This document shows positions 61,923 through 64,000 of a DNA stretch of 64,000 nt, piece after piece. Every line of letters begins with the position of its first letter. Position 1 is the first letter of the stretch. Source of the stretch: Proluteimonas luteida (lineage in GTDB: Bacteria > Pseudomonadota > Gammaproteobacteria > Xanthomonadales > Xanthomonadaceae); assembly GCF_021191695.1 (NCBI RefSeq), contig NZ_JAIWPT010000002.1:281491-345490 (forward strand). Reading direction: 5' to 3'. The notes under the pieces are model-generated. The model saw only the letters and a program-made list of their open reading frames with translations. It was not told the origin of the DNA and did not search any database. Made by a program: the position numbers and the translations under genes.

Positions 61923-63176
61923 ATGACCGCACTGCTGCTGCTCCAGCTCGCCGTGATCCTGCTGGTCGCCCGCGCCTGCGGCTGGGTGCTGCGGTATTTC
62001 GGCCAGCCGCCGGTGATCGGCGAGATGACCGCCGGCCTGCTACTCGGCCCCATCGTGTTCGGCGCCTGGGCACCGGACCTGCACGCGTCGCTGTTCCCGG
62101 CCGCGTCGCTGCCCTCGCTGTCGGCACTGGCGACGGTCGGGCTGGTGCTGTTCATGTTCATCGTCGGCGCGGAACTGCGCGCGATCGAAGGCTCGCGCGC
62201 GCAGGTCAAGGCGGCCAGCGCGGTCGGCATCCTCGGCATCACCCTGCCGCTGCTGCTGGGGCTGGCGATCTCGCCGTGGCTGTACCCGATGTTCGCGCCC
62301 GAGGGGCTCGGCTTCTGGCCGTTCGCGCTGTTCATCGCCGCCGCGCTGTCGGTCACCGCGTTCCCGGTACTGGCGCGGATCCTCAAGGACCGCGACCTGA
62401 CCCGCACCCGCGCCGGCAACCTCGCCCTGAGCGCGGCGGTCATCGACGACGGCGCGATCTGGATCTTCCTGGCCGTGGTGCTGACGCTGACCGGCGGCAC
62501 CGGCGAGCACGGCGTCGCCCTGATCGCCACCGGCGCGGTCGCGCTGGTCGCGGCGAACTTCCTGCTGCTCAAGCCGCTGTACGCCTGGCTGATCCGCCGC
62601 GACGGCGCGCCGGAGAATCCGCCCTCGCCCACGCTGCTGGTGGCGATCCTGCTGGGCCTGGTCGGCTGCGCGGCGTTCGCCGAGTGGATCGGCCTGCACG
62701 CGGTGTTCGGCGCGTTCCTGTTCGGCGTGGCGATGCCGCGCGACGACCGCCTGCTGCGCCACCTGGCCAAGGCGTTCGAACCGGTGTCGATGCTGCTGCT
62801 GATGCCGATCGTGTTCGCCCTCGCGGGCCTGAACACCACGCCCGATGCGTTCGTCGGCGCCGGACTGGGCGCGTTCGCGCTGATCCTGCTGGTCGCCATC
62901 GCCGGCAAGGTCGTCGGCGGCGGCATCGGCGCGCGGCTGTCGGGCTACAGCTGGCGCGACAGCCTGTCGGTCGGCGCGCTGATCAACGCGCGCGGGCTGA
63001 TGGAGCTGATCGTGCTGAAGATCGGCCTCGACGCCGGCCTGATCGGACCCGAACTGTTCACGATGCTGTTCGGCATGGCCATCGTCACCACGCTGATGAC
63101 CTCGCCGCTGCTGGCGCTGTTCTCGCGGCGCGGGCAGGAGGCGGACGCGCCGCTCGGCAAGAACGGCGTGCACTGA
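61923..63176 (+). CDS. Cation:proton antiporter (CPA2 family)
   Basis: 417 residues, about 12-13 transmembrane helices. CPA2 landmarks: GQPPVIGEMTAGLLLGP near the start, LSAAVIDDGAIWIFLAVV with the paired acidic residues of the ion site, and INARGLMELIVLKIG. It lacks the C-terminal TrkA-N domain of KefB/KefC and resembles stand-alone Na+/K+:H+ antiporters. It lies 60 bases after the halogenase gene. Confidence 0.92.
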   Translation: MTALLLLQLAVILLVARACGWVLRYFGQPPVIGEMTAGLLLGPIVFGAWAPDLHASLFPAASLPSLSALATVGLVLFMFIVGAELRAIEGSRAQVKAASAVGILGITLPLLLGLAISPWLYPMFAPEGLGFWPFALFIAAALSVTAFPVLARILKDRDLTRTRAGNLALSAAVIDDGAIWIFLAVVLTLTGGTGEHGVALIATGAVALVAANFLLLKPLYAWLIRRDGAPENPPSPTLLVAILLGLVGCAAFAEWIGLHAVFGAFLFGVAMPRDDRLLRHLAKAFEPVSMLLLMPIVFALAGLNTTPDAFVGAGLGAFALILLVAIAGKVVGGGIGARLSGYSWRDSLSVGALINARGLMELIVLKIGLDAGLIGPELFTMLFGMAIVTTLMTSPLLALFSRRGQEADAPLGKNGVH

Positions 63177-63236
63177 CCCGCGGCCGCCGGTTCGCGGGTC
63201 CGCCGGCCGCGCGCCGTGCGGCCCTCGCCCCGCGAC

Positions 63237-63716
63237 TCAGCGCGCGGGCGTTTCCTGTACCGGCGCCCGCGGCGCATCGACCGGCGGCGGATCCTGCACC
63301 CAGATCGCGATGCCGCTGGCGTACTTCTGCCGCGGGCTGATGTCCACGCCGACGCCGCCGGACGTGAAGGTGCGGCCGCCGCCGCGGCCGACACCGCCGC
63401 CGACGCTGACGCCGCCACCACCGTAGCCATCGGCCGTGCCCTGGAACAGCACGCCGTTGGCGCCGAGCTTGGCGGCCTCGTTGCGCAGCTTGGACAGCAC
63501 CGAATCGACCTTGTTCTGTTCGCCGTAGGTCAACGCACCGCTGCTGGTGTTGAGGATCGCGATCTCCTCGTAATGGCCGGGCGGCGGACCGTGGTAGATG
63601 CGCACCTGGGCCGGATCGATCGGCGCGCGCGGCGTGCCGGTCAGGACATGGGAACTGGCGCAGCCGGCCAGCACCGGCGCCAGCAGCAACAGGAACAGCA
63701 GACGGAAGCGACGCAT
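63237..63716 (-). CDS. Small lipoprotein of unknown function
   Basis: 159 residues with lipobox LAGC (C19). After an ordinary alpha/beta part (YEEIAILNTSSGALTYGEQN, LRNEAAKLGANGVLF) there is a Gly/Val-rich run (GGGGVSVGGGVGRGGGR) and a Pro-rich end. The first part resembles short bacterial lipoproteins with a DUF4156-like fold, but I cannot name it with confidence. It is on the strand opposite the antiporter and convergent with it. Confidence 0.65.
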   Translation of the reverse strand: MRRFRLLFLLLLAPVLAGCASSHVLTGTPRAPIDPAQVRIYHGPPPGHYEEIAILNTSSGALTYGEQNKVDSVLSKLRNEAAKLGANGVLFQGTADGYGGGGVSVGGGVGRGGGRTFTSGGVGVDISPRQKYASGIAIWVQDPPPVDAPRAPVQETPAR

Positions 63717-64000
63717 GGACGTGTCCTCGGACAGCGCGCCCGGTCGGGCGCTGTGCCGATCATCGTACCGGCGACCTGAAGCCGGCGTGGATGGCGCCCG
63801 CGCGGCGCCTGGCCGCGGCGCACAGCGCCGGCGACCCCAGGCAATCCCGTCGTCCCTCGCTACGCCCGGAACGACGGATCCTGCAGGTCGGCCCCACGCG
63901 GCCGACGTGCGCGGTGCCCGGGTTCACGCGGTGTCGGGCGCGTGATCAGGCGTGGGGCGGGTCTCGACCCGCCAGGCCCGTCGGCGCGCTGGCGGGTCGA
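63717..64000. other. Intergenic tail with GGCGGGTC hairpin
   Basis: 284 bases to the window end. It contains a perfect hairpin GGCGGGTC-TC-GACCCGCC at 63956-63973, a common intergenic repeat of Xanthomonadaceae. A second partial copy (GGCGGGTCGA) starts at 63991 and runs off the edge. No gene is seen. Confidence 0.55.

Overview
The window looks like chromosomal DNA of a high-GC gammaproteobacterium of the family Xanthomonadaceae (Lysobacter/Luteimonas/Xanthomonas-like). Supporting signs are the strong G/C bias at third codon positions, a TonB receptor of the Xanthomonas/Caulobacter subfamily, a carbohydrate locus with LacI-type palindromic operators, part of an aryl-polyene (xanthomonadin-type) pigment locus with a flavin halogenase, and a small structured RNA downstream of polA that resembles sX13. 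All assignments come from reading the sequence and from memory of the families; no database search was run.

Layout. 1-2318 (minus): a membrane-anchored ankyrin-repeat protein, cut by the window edge, overlapping a YcgL-domain gene. 2636-9154 (plus): an ECF sigma factor and a transmembrane Ser/Thr kinase with TPRs (4-base overlap), then a small secreted protein and a YadA-like trimeric autotransporter with a collagen-like segment. The last two genes, and one empty site between them, carry near-identical leader blocks, which suggests a shared promoter type. The adhesin has an in-frame TAG at codon 53. 9298-13860 (plus): S9 peptidase, small membrane protein, hemF, rluA. 13861-14468: repeats, a terminator and an sX13-like RNA. 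14469-27110: polA, DUF3667 protein, a metalloprotease-TPM lipoprotein, DUF2782 lipoprotein, Gfo/Idh oxidoreductase, S46 dipeptidyl peptidase, UspA, uvrD and a YqhA-like membrane protein.

27441-41480 is a carbohydrate-utilization locus: two TonB-dependent receptors, an SGLT-type symporter, an alpha/beta hydrolase, a cupin_8 protein, a LacI repressor and a GH3 beta-glucosidase lipoprotein. Perfect copies of one 14-bp palindrome lie upstream of both receptors and of the glucosidase, so the LacI protein probably controls uptake and breakdown of a beta-glucoside or beta-glucan oligosaccharide.

41642-50049 holds a GST, a SotB-like MFS exporter, an orphan toxin-like ORF in a gene-poor patch, a DPP IV, a Coa1-like protein and a DUF885 peptidase. 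A three-copy array of about 200 bp separates it from a 1933-residue alpha-2-macroglobulin with a thioester motif and a YdcF-like gene (both minus). 57405-61862 is a tight operon of ketosynthase, chain-length-factor-like partner, GT2 glycosyltransferase and FAD-dependent halogenase, which I read as part of an aryl-polyene pigment pathway. A CPA2 antiporter and a small lipoprotein end the window.

The best candidate for an under-described system is 2569-9154: a sigma factor that lacks its usual acidic region-2 motif, its kinase partner, and repeated promoter-like leaders on a secreted protein and a surface adhesin.
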